A stretch of 64,000 bases of DNA from Tanypteryx hageni (taxonomy: Eukaryota > Arthropoda > Insecta > Odonata > Petaluridae). How positions within the stretch are numbered: the first letter of the stretch is position 1; the number at the start of each line of letters is the position of its first letter. The notes below the pieces were generated by a model. The model saw nothing but the letters and a program-made list of their open reading frames with translations, did no database searches and was not told the DNA's origin. Location: NCBI GenBank assembly GCA_028673005.1, contig CM054120.1:71535533-71599532 (forward strand). The letters are read 5' to 3'. The position numbers were made by a program, and so were the translations under genes. This document shows, in pieces, positions 8,604 through 22,470 of this stretch.

Positions 8604-10291
8604 CTAGAATAGTGTACTTTCCCCTAAATCCGGAGGGCGTGTGAGATTGCGTCTTTTAGGTCCCTAGCGTGGAGAAATTAATAAGGAAGGTATTTGGCTG
8701 ATTTGGTAATAACTATCTTACGTATCGAGGCACTATAAGTATTTTTGGGCAAAGGCCTTGCGGTTCAATTTAAACATTTCGCGGCCAATACTTTGAAAAA
8801 TACTGCTCTATACCATTTAAAATATCTAGCGTCTAGACTTTAGATGATTGCAAGGAGTGTACACATCATCATAATTACCTCAGCTTCGGTGTTTGATGAA
8901 TATACATAATTATTTTCGATAAAGTTTGATAAAATAAGTTTTGATGATAATAAATGGCGGATGTGATCACATAAGGCGGAATGTCTTACTCTACATATGG
9001 TTTTGGAATTTCACTGTTGATTACAATAAGCGGTTGATAACATTAACGAGTGATCACATAAACGATTACAAAGATTTCAACTGAAATTAGTCCATTTTTG
9101 GAGGATCATTGTTATAAGTCTTAATCGTTGCGTTTGTTATAATTTCCACATTTAAAAATTTATTAGTGCCAAGTAATATGATTTAGGTCTGTTATTAAAT
9201 TCATAATGGCTCCAGCAACAATAATATTGAAAAAGGGAAAGAAATTGGTTATGAACAAAAACTTATGGTTCCACTTCCATTTCAATCACCGAAATGGATA
9301 AAAAATACTGGGGGCATGAAAAACTTTCTATCGAAATTTGCCTCCACTCAATTTTTTTGAAGCAATCTTGTAAGAATGCATAAGCTAACAGCAACAATTT
9401 GTTTATTTATTTAGAGATAATCATAGGTATTTCATGTCACGTGATATTATTTCTTGCGATTACAACCCTGCTCATGTTTCTCAAATTTCTTTCCTAGTCT
9501 ACCGTTGGAAATATCAGAGATTGTTAAATTTGAAAAATTTGTATTTCTAAAAGATAGCTGGTGCCTTATTATGATCACATGAGAATATTATTATCTGCAA
9601 TTTTTGGAATAAATACGAGGATCTTAATATTCTACGGTGAGCTCTCTTCTGAATTTGCTGAGATGTAGATTTAGTTAAAAGCCGTTAATCTGTAGAATAT
9701 CTTTGTAGGGACATTTATTTTTGGGAATAAAATATAGGTAAAATACTGACATTTAAACTATCGTTTTGAGGAGGGCCGCGTGAATGAAGTTTGAAGGCCG
9801 AGTGCAATATATTTCTGCCATTCTTTTACTTAAAGAAAGATAGAAAGAAAAAAATGAGATTTCTTTTTGATGACGCAATGTGAGAAAGCGCGTTTTATTT
9901 ATAGATTGTTATTTAGAATTGCAAACGTGATATTCTTTATTAACCTAGTAATATAATTGTATGACACAAAGTTATTTATTCGATAATTAATTAAAAACGT
10001 ATATTCTTACTCTTACACATGTTTGGTTTCAAATCTAATCGAGTATTGCCTTATGATATGAATATACTACATCACTAAAAAGGACTCTCCGGACAATCCA
10101 GATTTTTCAAGAAAATTTCTTTTCTTCTATTATTATGGCATCAAAGATCACGCAAATAGTGAATAATTTTAAATTTCTATCTATACCAGTTGTATCATAA
10201 TCATAATTTGCATATTTAGAAGTCCCCGCCCGAGCCTCCTTAAATTTTCCAAAGCATTTCTTTGGCAATGTAATGGATTGCATCATAAACC
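8604..10291. other. AT-rich spacer closing the unit
   Basis: About 1.7 kb without a supported gene. The motif GTGATCACATAA occurs twice (8963 and 9050). Between-unit indels cluster here: a 4-bp TCAT insertion (units 3-6), a 12-bp deletion (units 5 and 6) and a rearrangement in unit 6. A 62-codon minus-strand frame near the end (10107-10295) has no recognisable motif. Confidence 0.55.
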
Positions 10292-11144
10292 ACATTTTTA
10301 TAAATCTGGAATAAATAATTTTTCAGCAATATTTAAAATGATTCTCGCCTCTCCATCATAAAACAAGTTTTAGAAGGATATATACTTTCAAAAGAGCAAA
10401 TTTATACAAAACACGAAAAAATATTAATATTTTATAAACGCTAAATTTCGTTTCATTTTATTTTCAGAAGGATATTAAAGTTTAGAAAATTCTTTCCGGC
10501 GAAAAAGTTTACTCTTCTGAAATTGCAAGTTTTACAAAATTTCAATCACACGGGAAATACAATCTAGTTTCATAATTACTGATTTGAATGCATTTCACTT
10601 TTCTCCTGAAGGAATGTTGGATGAAAAAAATCTCCTAGGAAAAATTCTGATTGAATCGCAAAAAGTACTTAAAGAGATTATTTTAATCCCTTAATTTAAA
10701 CTACTCATGCAGGATTTAAATCTGGAAATAGAATAGGAGTGACATTTTTTAGTTAAATTAAAATAAAACAGTATTTTTCACCATCGGGTTTATTGAATAA
10801 AAGCATACTAACGACTATTTTCACACATAGCTATAGGCCCCTTTTCATAAGTATGGGCCGCATGGAAATTGAACTTAACATTTAAAGAAAACCATTGTCG
10901 TTTCTACTTGAAAATATCAAGGTACAGACGTGAAGTTTTAGTGGGAAGACGAAATGGTGTTTTATCGGAATCTTCCTCTTGTCTGTAATCCAGCTGCTAC
11001 ATTCTTTCGAGCCTCGTTTCTGAAAAATAATAAAGGAAATGAGTGTATTTGTCATAGTTATGAATGCACATCTTCAATAATTTTGTTTGAAATCAACTTC
11101 ATAATTTTAAGCATCATGATAGATAAACTGCGCCGCAAATAAAT

Positions 11145-11413
11145 CTATAGAAACCTGAGGGTTAACAAAAGACAAGGATTTCGCCTACGCTTCATAGCCC
11201 TTATCACCAGTCGTGGGATGTCCGGATCGTTTTTTCCTCTTCGATCACAATCACGAGTAAGGACTTAACTCCCACTCTATTTCTTTGCCTTTCTTCGTCC
11301 AGTATTCGGTTGTCATTTCCAGCAGCGTATCTGGCAGCAGTAGATGCCGCGAAGAGACCTCCACTATGGATGATGACTTCGTGAGGGAACCAAGATGTGT
11401 AAAATAAATAAAA
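11145..11413 (-). pseudogene. Decayed duplicate of the 74-codon exon (unit 2, frameshifted)
   Basis: Same sequence as the unit 1 copy, with the same 1-bp frameshift in the T-run near 11231 and no ATG at the equivalent start. Confidence 0.7.
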
Positions 11414-12025
11414 TTAATATACATTAAAAACAGCTGAGTTGATTCTGAAGCCTAAATTGGGGGGAATGCATGGAGGACGACGGATGATGAACCGGGATAC
11501 TTCAATATTTCGAAGTCGTGGATCTAGGTGTAAGGCTTAGGGGTGTAATAGGAAGACAAATATATTTACTGACACTTATTTACGCAAAATTAAACCATCA
11601 CATTATAATAAACAAACAGAATAATGCTTAGATATTTGTAGAATATTTTAAAAATGCTTATATTATCAAATAAAATATTTGAGATGTATTTTAATAAATG
11701 TTAATCATCTCCCTTACGGGGGTTATTTACGCAGTCAACCCACTTTTGTATCCGCCACTGTTCGTGGATACCTTACATAGACTCATCGCTTTTAATAAAA
11801 TAACTTTCTCTGCACTATTAATTTCAAAGATATTCACGGAAATATCAGATATTGAAATATTTAGCACAAGGTTATGATAAACGAAAATTCAGACGCACCT
11901 ATCGGCTGCAGTACAGCCGTCGTCGGTGGTACTTCGACGAAGGTTGAAATATATATTTTCTTTCTCTTTACTCAAGTGCTTATTTTTGAATTTGTTTTCG
12001 GGCACGAGGCGAGCACGTTAATAAT

Positions 12026-12250
12026 CTAGCAAAGAAATTGTATAAATAGTGAAGTACTTCGCTTACGTCTCATGGCTCTCATCACGAGACCTGGGATGTC
12101 CGAGAAGCTTCGCTCCACCTCCATCACAACTTTGTGATAGCGCTTTCGGGCCTTTTTTCTCGGAGGTATTTCGTCCCGTTCATCTTTGCCATTTCCGCCA
12201 GCGGCTCCGGGAGGTGAGTTGGACGGGCCTCCGGTTCCTCTTTTACTCAT
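12026..12250 (-). CDS. Conserved 74-codon ORF (unit 2)
   Basis: Identical at protein level to the unit 1 copy, with the same ATG, basic segment and stop. Confidence 0.45.
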   Translation of the reverse strand: MSKRGTGGPSNSPPGAAGGNGKDERDEIPPRKKARKRYHKVVMEVERSFSDIPGLVMRAMRRKRSTSLFIQFLC

Positions 12251-12500
12251 GATGTCTTCGCGAGTTCTTGCCGAGAGTTCTTCTAAATGTCGGTGTTTTG
12301 ATTTGTAGGAATGCGTGGAGCGGAGTCAACCAGAAATGAACCGTCGAGGGGGTCCACTGCGGTGCGAGTGAAAAGAGTAGGTGCTTTGCCGGCGTGCTTT
12401 CCACCCTCTTTTTATTTCCATCCCTCCCCCGTCTCCTCTAATGCCGTGGTGAATCCTCATTGGTTGTCTGCGGCGTGACGTCTCACGTGCGCTACCCTTT
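12251..12500 (-). promoter_or_regulatory. Promoter-like region (unit 2)
   Basis: Same E-box, CRE-like, CCAAT and TATA-like motifs at identical spacing as in unit 1. Confidence 0.42.
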
Positions 12501-14170
12501 CGGGACCATTTCCGAGGAGTCACTTATCGGGATTTTTCCAAGAAGTTGAAATTGTATTGAGAGTGATTTGTGTGGTGATTTCTATCCAGGACATATGAAT
12601 CGGTGCAATTAAAACCGTCAAAAAGGAACCTGGGCGAATGCGGTTATTTGGGTAATTTTAACGTAATTTTATAATAACTAGAGCCGTCTAGGAAAATCGC
12701 GGGACCTGGTGCAATGTTTTCGCGCGGCGTCTCTTACGCTGGGCTGATCATATTTAAACAAGGGAAAAACGGAAGGTTTACTGGAGTTTAATAGGAAAAA
12801 TACGGGAGAAAACGGGATATCTTCTTTCTAAATTATTGTTTTATGAAGGACGTTTTCAAATTTCAAAAATGTATAATTTTAATGGTTTATGGAATTCTGC
12901 TGATAGGATAAAACATTGCGGTTTGATTCCAGTTTTTTTCAAATACTTATTTTAATGTTTAAAGAATATAGTTTTAAATTTCCTTTCCCTATAACAAAAA
13001 TAAAAAAGGGTTTGTTTGCGTCTTCCATGGAAATAAAATGTATTTCATAGTATATTTTCTGCTTTTATGATTTCTACCTTATTTTGCAGTAACTCATAAA
13101 ATTCGTTGCATGGTATCATACATGCAGTAGTATAAAATTGTAACCACAACATTGAAAGTTGTAATTTCTAGCTTGTTTCGCTCATCGGTCAATTCAATTG
13201 ATTAAAGAGAAACCTCGTTCTGTTTTTACATTATGAGTCGGCAACGCAAATCCAGTAACTGAAAACTTTAAAAAGTTCGCTCTTCTGTCCGTCAAACTCG
13301 ACAAAAGAAAAAATAATGGTGCAATTTCCAATTGTTGATTTTGAGATCCATTTTAATTGATCATTTTCCGTTTGTTGGGGGACAAACGTTTTTAAAATAG
13401 AGAAGATATGGAAATTTAATTTCAGGGAAACGCTCTACTTGTGTGTTGATGTTTGTCGGCAGTGCGCTCCTGGACTTCCTGACGACCGTATTGTTAATTT
13501 ATTTCCTTTATTTTTATGTAACAGCCTTCTATTTTTCCCTCTCCCTCCGCCTTTTTCTTAATTTAATGCGTGGGTCGTTTCATTTCCTATGTTTTATAAT
13601 GTGACATTAATTTCTTATACTCAATATATACAAATGAACAAATATTTTTAGACGTTCCGTCCTGTTTTATTGGTCAAGTATTCAATTTTCAGTAATTTTA
13701 CCATCCAGGGCCAAGCGTCGAAAATTAAAAAAAAATAAGCCATGGTGTTTTAATAGTTAATATTTTTTTACATGGAATACCAGCATGTATAGGCCATTAC
13801 AGTCAAGTTTGTGTGTATAACAAGAACGTTTGTTTGAGCGCGCGGCCTATTTCTGTGTGAGGCCGGGTGCAGTGTCATCGTTGGCCCCGCAACCCTGCGA
13901 AAAACTATATTTTAATTTCTTGTCAGCTTGAAGAGGTGTTTTGGAACCGCCGGACAATTCTGTTTGTGAGATTATGCAAGTTATAGCTTCCTAAACTCTT
14001 TCCTGCAGATTAATTTTAGGAGTCCCGCGAAAATAGTTTTAATTGTATAAATCAAATATTTGGATACATTGATAGGTAATTAGCGTAATACACTTTCCTC
14101 TACTAAATAAATGATGGCGTGGTACCAATGCTTTCAAAGGTTGTAACCCCACTGACTGTGAGGGAGAAAT

Positions 14171-14692
14171 TCAAGGTTTAAGGTAACTGAGCGGTAGGGA
14201 AATCATGCCATTTCCCTCCATTTTCGCGGATCCACACTGAACTTCAATCTTTTGTGGAACCCTAGGGTTCCACGTAACCCATGTTAAGAAGCACTGACAT
14301 ACGTCACCCCAGACTTGACGGGGCTCCTGGCGCGCATCATGTACGACCCACCCTAAATCCACCACTGCTCGAGATAATATCCTAAGTTTCTTTAAATGAT
14401 TGTAGAAATTCTTGTTCCTTCTATCCGCAAAGCTAAAAAAAGCTTCTGTCTCTCCTTTCAAAATCAGATCCTTCTTTTTTTCTAAAATATCCTCAACGCT
14501 AAAGTCGACTTCTCCGAACTTCTTTCTTATTTCGTTTCCATATTCCAACTCGGTCTACTCGTCTCTTCCTTCCATTGCCTTTAAGTACTCGAAGACGTTC
14601 AGTAATGCATAGCTCCTAATTTTACCGAATCTCATACCGCGTACATTTCGTGCCCGAGGACTGGGATACATTCTCTCAGTCACTACGGGGTT
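14171..14692 (-). pseudogene. Unrecognised interrupted frame (unit 2)
   Basis: Same frame and same internal TAG as in unit 1; no difference in the second-half peptide. Confidence 0.35.
14254..14296 (-). mobile_element. hAT-like terminus (unit 2)
   Basis: Same terminus and perfect 20-base palindrome as in unit 1. Confidence 0.55.
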
Positions 14693-15436
14693 TTATCTCA
14701 TCTTTCAAGACTCAATCATAGCTATCCTACATACTCGGTCTTTTATATTTTTTCATTTACCCGCTTTGTTATTTATAAAAATCATTTATTTTTATGTATT
14801 GTATTATTATGTTATGTCGTTATAATATTTAATTGTAAGATTGCTTGCGCTGTATGTGGAATTATATGAGTAATTATAAATATTAATAAAGGGTGACGCG
14901 CAGGGGCTACCCGAAAAATTAAGGCGCTCCGTATAGGTTAGTTGATACATTATCAAAGTACATGTTAATTTATTCTACGTAATGTAAAACGTTTTGATAA
15001 TGATAGAATAAAATGTAAGTCGTCAAGATTCAGGCCTGTCCGCGATATAAGTATATTATTTATTTATTTGCGCGTAAAGTATAGATCAGCGGTTCACAAT
15101 TCAGAAGTTGACTCGGGCCTAAATCAACCTTGATTTGATCTAAGCAGGCCGGCCTATGAAACTTTTGTCCATAGTAAAAGTTAGAATATGTTAATGTGGA
15201 TTCGTTAATTACTATGACAAATTTTTCTTGTAAATTTTATGAGGTGACAAAGCTATATAATTTACTCACTCGTTGGGAGATGTTGCGCAGTTTATCTCTT
15301 GACATTCCAGTTATATCTGGCGTAATTCTAGTTGTCGCTGTTCTGAAATTGTTTCTTTATTCTAATCTGACATCGTTAAAGGTAATGGAGGTTTTTTTTA
15401 ACCTCACGTGAGAGATGTATTACAAACATAAAGGAA

Positions 15437-15582
15437 AAACAGATATCTAGGTCCTTGGATTGGTATCTGTTTAGAAAAAATATGCTCGCCACAATGGTGT
15501 TTAGTAATTAAACAGATATCTAAGTCCTTGGATTGGTATCTGTTTAGAAAACATATGCGCGCTACAATGGTGTTTAGTAATA
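15437..15582. repeat. Two tandem 73-bp subrepeats (unit 2)
   Basis: Same A and B copies as in unit 1. Confidence 0.9.
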
Positions 15583-16395
15583 GACGTATGTCTGATAAAA
15601 GAACAAGTTTAATGCGTAAAGATTCATAAATAAAAATATTTTGTTCACCAAATCGAATTGTTCTGGAATTTGAATTGGTTTAACGGTCTAAGGGTGTCGA
15701 GTGATCGCTATGTCGAATGTTCTAGAGCAGCGACTAACAAATATTTACGGCTCTGGGACCTGTTGTTACGGCAACCGATCTTGTCCTGACCCTTATTATG
15801 GCAGATGACCTTGTCGCTATTCTCATAACTCCACCCATCTACCAACAAATGTAATAATGTGATTGGAATACTTAGAGAAAATCAGGATTTTCGTTAATAT
15901 TCATATTGAAAAATCGTCAAAGATTAACTTTTACTCACGAGATCAAGATTATGCCAACCATCGGGTCGTATGCAAAAAATTGCGGTTTATTGAAACTTAA
16001 TCTCTGTCGTTTTTAGATGGAATAACTTGACATCAAGGGCGGATCTAGGAACCTCCCAAGGAGGGGGGGGGATCGATTAAGTTCTATTTTCCTCGTAAGT
16101 AGGAAAATTTTCAAATAAAACTCCCTATAATTGTCAAAATTATATTCAGGACTTTTTAAGGAGATTATCACAAGAAATAATAGTATAGTAATTTTCTATC
16201 CTAAAACCTATTTTGGTGAAATATATTTTGACAACCACGCATACATTGACCTCCCTTATAATAATCCATATTTTGCGAAAATGATGTATAAGGCTTATGT
16301 TTCGCATAATGTAAAAAGGAAAAAATATATTTAAATCGGGTATCTGTGACATTCTATTAACTTTGTATAGCACTTTTAACATTTTATTTTAAAAA

Positions 16396-17582
16396 TCACA
16401 ATAAAAAATCAAGTCGCCGATTGCCAGAATTAGCAAAACGATCTAAAATCTCTTCCTGGTCAAGATGAATATCTTGATGTTTATGGAGTAACGCCAAACC
16501 CACAAGTCTTTCTTCACTCATTCTGTTCCGCAATCAAGTTTTAAATCGTCGCAAAGCCGAAAAGTTGCTTTCAGAGCTAGCTACACTTTTAGGAAGAGTG
16601 AGTAAAAGTTTTAATAAAATTTTGCGACTTGTTTAAATTTTCTTGTAGCACATACTGAAAACTTCACAGATACTCATGTTAGTTATAAAGTTATTGCACT
16701 TATATTCACGTTCCCATTTGGTTTTCCACATTATTAATTCGCTTAGAAAAATAGTAAACGAATTTGAAATAATGAAAACATTCTAAAAGTCAGAATATTT
16801 TTCCCATCTTGACGTTACAGTATTATCTAACACAACTTGATCCAAACACAATAGTTGTTTCGGTAATATATTTCCCAAATTAAATGCCTTAAGTGTATCA
16901 TCACAAAAACGGCTTCGAAAATCATCTAGGAGAGTATCAATCATTGGGATAATTTCAATACGTCGATTGTATTCCTCAGCGGTTTCCGAACAGTTAATTC
17001 TTCTTTAGGTATACCAGGGCTTAATGAGCTTTAATTGCAAAATATCTGCAAATTCATTAGCGCTTTTCCAAATTCTATTAAATACTTCGTCAACCCTTTT
17101 CCTTTCACAATCTAATAAGCAAATGATGTCCTCAATGCATTTTATAGCTGAATACAGATCTAGCGACTCTTTTTGTAATGACTTACTATTTGGAAGTGTC
17201 AAGGAAAAAATAATAGTAATGCATTTCATCGAAACAATGAATTTGCTTGTCATGAGATTACTGAGGAGTAAATCCGCCTTTGTTAAAGATGTCCTATCAT
17301 CCCAATTACTGATATCGTTCAATATCTTGGTAATTATGGAAAATATTTTCTCAAACATTAAACAAGCATTATGTTTTTTTACCCAGCGTGTATCGCACAA
17401 GGTACTTAATCCACCACCCATTTCTCCCTTTAAAATATAACTTCTCTTAGCAGAAAAATGATAACAATTAATAACCTCGCCCATTAATTCAAAACATTTT
17501 CTAATTGCCCTAATTTCGGGCGATTGCTTGTTTTTCTTTATGAGCCAAAACATGAAGATTTTGAGCACTTCCCACCCTTGAG
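16396..17582 (-). pseudogene. hAT transposase pseudogene (unit 2)
   Basis: Same remnant and same four in-frame stops as in unit 1. Confidence 0.88.
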
Positions 17583-18045
17583 GTTGCGACTTATAACTGA
17601 CCGTGAGTGAAACAATCTGATCTTATATTTAAATTTATATTCAAATTTAAATTAAATAATATACTTTATCATTACACCGTTTATGCATCCTTCACTAAAT
17701 AAGAATATTTACTAAGTAACTGAATTAATAAACCAAAACAACATCAAGTCCTTGAACTTTGACAATGTCATTGTCGTCAGGGAACTTATCGTTAAAAATG
17801 CAAATTTAGTCCAAATTAATGAGAATAAACGTGAAATGCGTGCGGTTTCGAGCCAAAGACTAAAAATGACGATAAGAATAAGAAACTATGATCATTCTTC
17901 ATAATTACTATGCAGGTACGAAGTTTTTAAGTAAATTTGTCGAATTTATATAATCAAATGAATGCACTTATAAAAGTCAACTTTTACGTGTTATCTTACG
18001 GGGCATAAATAAAATGCGAATACCTTTTTATGGGAAATCTGTCGG

Positions 18046-18132
18046 GAATTTAAACTCCCCTACGTGCCAAGTTTCGTTACGATACCTTTGAAGGTGTGGA
18101 TTTGCATAGGATAACATACATACAACCAAACA
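18046..18132 (+). mobile_element. Retroelement 3'-end-like sequence (unit 2)
   Basis: Same sequence as in unit 1. Confidence 0.4.
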
Positions 18133-18336
18133 TTTGAAATTAATTTCCATTGATTGATAAACTTTAGCAAAATAATCATGCTGATTTATGACAAGATGAA
18201 AACGGATTTTCCATTGTTGGCTATCAAATAAAAAGTTTTTTAATTTTAAATATTTGATGAAATTGTAATCGGGACTAGAAAGGTGATTTATAAGTGTTGT
18301 TTTTATATTATGTTACAGTTGTATTTTTCAAGCTGC

Positions 18337-18573
18337 TCATACGTGATTTTTGCTAGTATTATTCAGGGTTTTAATTGATGATTCAACGACTATAATATCA
18401 TCCGTTGGAGGTTCTTTGTGAGGGAGACAAAAGTTAAGTCTTGTCCTCAAGAGATTGAGTTTTTGTTTAGTAAATGTTCTTTCAGAGAAGTTATGGTCAA
18501 TATCGATGTAATCAAAGTGTTTTATGTGGTCTCTAAAGGATTTTATGTTTTCTGCGTGTGTGTGTGAAAAAGT
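18337..18573 (-). pseudogene. Probable RT fragment (unit 2)
   Basis: Same frame as in unit 1. Confidence 0.5.
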
Positions 18574-21114
18574 CTAGAATAGTGTACTTTCCCCTAAATC
18601 CGGAGGGCGTGTGAGATTGCGTCTTTTAGGTCCCTAGCGTGGAGAAATTAATAAGGAAGGTATTTGGCTGATTTGGTAATAACTATCTTACGTATCGAGG
18701 CACTATAAGTATTTTTGGGCAAAGGCCTTGCGGTTCAATTTAAACATTTCGCGGCCAATACTTTGAAAAATACTGCTCTATACCATTTAAAATATCTAGC
18801 GTCTAGACTTTAGATGATTGCAAGGAGTGTACACATCATCATAATTACCTCAGCTTCGGTGTTTGATGAATATACATAATTATTTTCGATAAAGTTTGAT
18901 AAAATAAGTTTTGATGATAATAAATGGCGGATGTGATCACATAAGGCGGAATGTCTTACTCTACATATGGTTTTGGAATTTCACTGTTGATTACAATAAG
19001 CGGTTGATAACATTAACGAGTGATCACATAAACGATTACAAAGATTTCAACTGAAATTAGTCCATTTTTGGAGGATCATTGTTATAAGTCTTAATCGTTG
19101 CGTTTGTTATAATTTCCACATTTAAAAATTTATTAGTGCCAAGTAATATGATTTAGGTCTGTTATTAAATTCATAATGGCTCCAGCAACAATAATATTGA
19201 AAAAGGGAAAGAAATTGGTTATGAACAAAAACTTATGGTTCCACTTCCATTTCAATCACCGAAATGGATAAAAAATACTGGGGGCATGAAAAACTTTCTA
19301 TCGAAATTTGCCTCCACTCAATTTTTTTGAAGCAATCTTGTAAGAATGCATAAGCTAACAGCAACAATTTGTTTATTTATTTAGAGATAATCATAGGTAT
19401 TTCATGTCACGTGATATTATTTCTTGCGATTACAACCCTGCTCATGTTTCTCAAATTTCTTTCCTAGTCTACCGTTGGAAATATCAGAGATTGTTAAATT
19501 TGAAAAATTTGTGTTTCTAAAAGATAGCTGGTGCCTTATTATGATCACATGAGAATATTATTATCTGCAATTTTTGGAATAAATACGAGGATCTTAATAT
19601 TCTACGGTGAGCTCTCTTCTGAATTTGCTGAGATGTAGATTTAGTTAAAAGCCGTTAATCTGTAGAATATCTTTGTAGGGACATTTATTTTTGGGAATAA
19701 AATATAGGTAAAATACTGACATTTAAACTATCGTTTTGAGGAGGGCCGCGTGAATGAAGTTTGAAGGCCGAGTGCAATATATTTCTGCCATTCTTTTACT
19801 TAAAGAAAGATAGAAAGAAAAAAATGAGATTTCTTTTTGATGACGCAATGTGAGAAAGCGCGTTTTATTTATAGATTGTTATTTAGAATTGCAAACGTGA
19901 TATTCTTTATTAACCTAGTAATATAATTGTATGACACAAAGTTATTTATTCGATAATTAATTAAAAACGTATATTCTTACTCTTACACATGTTTGGTTTC
20001 AAATCTAATCGAGTATTGCCTTATGATATGAATATACTACATCACTAAAAAGGACTCTCCGGACAATCCAGATTTTTCAAGAAAATTTCTTTTCTTCTAT
20101 TATTATGGCATCAAAGATCACGCAAATAGTGAATAATTTTAAATTTCTATCTATACCAGTTGTATCATAATCATAATTTGCATATTTAGAAGTCCCCGCC
20201 CGAGCCTCCTTAAATTTTCCAAAGCATTTCTTTGGCAATGTAATGGATTGCATCATAAACCACATTTTTATAAATCTGGAATAAATAATTTTTCAGCAAT
20301 ATTTAAAATGATTCTCGCCTCTCCATCATAAAACAAGTTTTAGAAGGATATATACTTTCAAAAGAGCAAATTTATACAAAACACGAAAAAATATTAATAT
20401 TTTATAAACGCTAAATTTCGTTTCATTTTATTTTCAGAAGGATATTAAAGTTTAGAAAATTCTTTCCGGCGAAAAAGTTTACTCTTCTGAAATTGCAAGT
20501 TTTACAAAATTTCAATCACACGGGAAATACAATCTAGTTTCATAATTACTGATTTGAATGCATTTCACTTTTCTCCTGAAGGAATGTTGGATGAAAAAAA
20601 TCTCCTAGGAAAAATTCTGATTGAATCGCAAAAAGTACTTAAAGAGATTATTTTAATCCCTTAATTTAAACTACTCATGCAGGATTTAAATCTGGAAATA
20701 GAATAGGAGTGACATTTTTTAGTTAAATTAAAATAAAACAGTATTTTTCACCATCGGGTTTATTGAATAAAAGCATACTAACGACTATTTTCACACATAG
20801 CTATAGGCCCCTTTTCATAAGTATGGGCCGCATGGAAATTGAACTTAACATTTAAAGAAAACCATTGTCGTTTCTACTTGAAAATATCAAGGTACAGACG
20901 TGAAGTTTTAGTGGGAAGACGAAATGGTGTTTTATCGGAATCTTCCTCTTGTCTGTAATCCAGCTGCTACATTCTTTCGAGCCTCGTTTCTGAAAAATAA
21001 TAAAGGAAATGAGTGTATTTGTCATAGTTATGAATGCACATCTTCAATAATTTTGTTTGAAATCAACTTCATAATTTTAAGCATCATGATAGATAAACTG
21101 CGCCGCAAATAAAT

Positions 21115-21383
21115 CTATAGAAACCTGAGGGTTAACAAAAGACAAGGATTTCGCCTACGCTTCATAGCCCTTATCACCAGTCGTGGGATGTCCGGATCGT
21201 TTTTTCCTCTTCGATCACAATCACGAGTAAGGACTTAACTCCCACTCTATTTCTTTGCCTTTCTTCGTCCAGTATTCGGTTGTCATTTCCAGCAGCGTAT
21301 CTGGCAGCAGTAGATGCCGCGAAGAGACCTCCACTATGGATGATGACTTCGTGAGGGAACCAAGATGTGTAAAATAAATAAAA
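21115..21383 (-). pseudogene. Decayed duplicate of the 74-codon exon (unit 3, frameshifted)
   Basis: Identical in form to the copies in units 1 and 2, including the frameshift in the T-run near 21201. Confidence 0.7.
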
Positions 21384-21995
21384 TTAATATACATTAAAAA
21401 CAGCTGAGTTGATTCTGAAGCCTAAATTGGGGGGAATGCATGGAGGACGACGGATGATGAACCGGGATACTTCAATATTTCGAAGTCGTGGATCTAGGTG
21501 TAAGGCTTAGGGGTGTAATAGGAAGACAAATATATTTACTGACACTTATTTACGCAAAATTAAACCATCACATTATAATAAACAAACAGAATAATGCTTA
21601 GATATTTGTAGAATATTTTAAAAATGCTTATATTATCAAATAAAATATTTGAGATGTATTTTAATAAATGTTAATCATCTCCCTTACGGGGGTTATTTAC
21701 GCAGTCAACCCACTTTTGTATCCGCCACTGTTCGTGGATACCTTACATAGACTCATCGCTTTTAATAAAATAACTTTCTCTGCACTATTAATTTCAAAGA
21801 TATTCACGGAAATATCAGATATTGAAATATTTAGCACAAGGTTATGATAAACGAAAATTCAGACGCACCTATCGGCTGCAGTACAGCCGTCGTCGGTGGT
21901 ACTTCGACGAAGGTTGAAATATATATTTTCTTTCTCTTTACTCAAGTGCTTATTTTTGAATTTGTTTTCGGGCACGAGGCGAGCACGTTAATAAT

Positions 21996-22220
21996 CTAGC
22001 AAAGAAATTGTATAAATAGTGAAGTACTTCGCTTACGTCTCATGGCTCTCATCACGAGACCTGGGATGTCCGAGAAGCTTCGCTCCACCTCCATCACAAC
22101 TTTGTGATAGCGCTTTCGGGCCTTTTTTCTCGGAGGTATTTCGTCCCGTTCATCTTTGCCATTTCCGCCAGCGGCTCCGGGAGGTGAGTTGGACGGGCCT
22201 CCGGTTCCTCTTTTACTCAT
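21996..22220 (-). CDS. Conserved 74-codon ORF (unit 3)
   Basis: Identical at protein level to the unit 1 copy, with the same upstream GC-rich region. Confidence 0.45.
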   Translation of the reverse strand: MSKRGTGGPSNSPPGAAGGNGKDERDEIPPRKKARKRYHKVVMEVERSFSDIPGLVMRAMRRKRSTSLFIQFLC

Positions 22221-22470
22221 GATGTCTTCGCGAGTTCTTGCCGAGAGTTCTTCTAAATGTCGGTGTTTTGATTTGTAGGAATGCGTGGAGCGGAGTCAAC
22301 CAGAAATGAACCGTCGAGGGGGTCCACTGCGGTGCGAGTGAAAAGAGTAGGTGCTTTGCCGGCGTGCTTTCCACCCTCTTTTTATTTCCATCCCTCCCCC
22401 GTCTCCTCTAATGCCGTGGTGAATCCTCATTGGTTGTCTGCGGCGTGACGTCTCACGTGCGCTACCCTTT
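22221..22470 (-). promoter_or_regulatory. Promoter-like region (unit 3)
   Basis: Same motifs and spacing as in unit 1. Confidence 0.42.

Larger units (their letters stand above)
322..10291. repeat. Array unit 1, complete (9970 bp)
   Basis: This is the first complete copy of the tandem unit. Every landmark recurs 9970 bp later in unit 2: the 74-codon ORF, the hAT pseudogene, the 73-bp duplication and the RT-like fragment. It has the short-form end, since the 435-bp segment is missing at 10291/10292. It lacks the 23-bp palindrome-containing insert near 776. The G-tract at the hAT end has 9 Gs. Its pyrimidine tract near 3566-3580 (CTTCTTCCTCC) differs from the CCCTCTCCCTCC of unit 2, one of the few visible differences between them. 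Confidence 0.98.
10292..20261. repeat. Array unit 2, complete (9970 bp)
   Basis: Head-to-tail copy exactly 9970 bp long with the same orientation and content as unit 1. Only a handful of substitutions were seen by eye, for example TTTAGAAAAT at 10481 against ATTAGAAAAT at 511, CAATTC against CAGTTC near 13191, and the pyrimidine tract near 13535. Short-form end, no 23-bp insert, 9-G tract. Confidence 0.98.

Noticed and set aside
8963..9061. GTGATCACATAA repeated twice 87 bp apart
   Set aside because: It is a short palindromic word in AT-rich DNA with no further similarity between the flanks.
322..10291. Unit as an rDNA repeat, given a typical ~10 kb length
   Set aside because: It has no long GC-balanced, rRNA-like segments and consists mainly of AT-rich sequence with transposon remnants.
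322..10291. Whole unit as one giant transposon or LTR element
   Set aside because: No long terminal repeats or inverted termini are seen at any consistent boundary, and the dead genes belong to different families.
10107..10295. 62-codon minus-strand frame ending the unit
   Set aside because: Its ATG spans the variable short/long junction, the peptide matches nothing I know and the 5' part changes in the long form.
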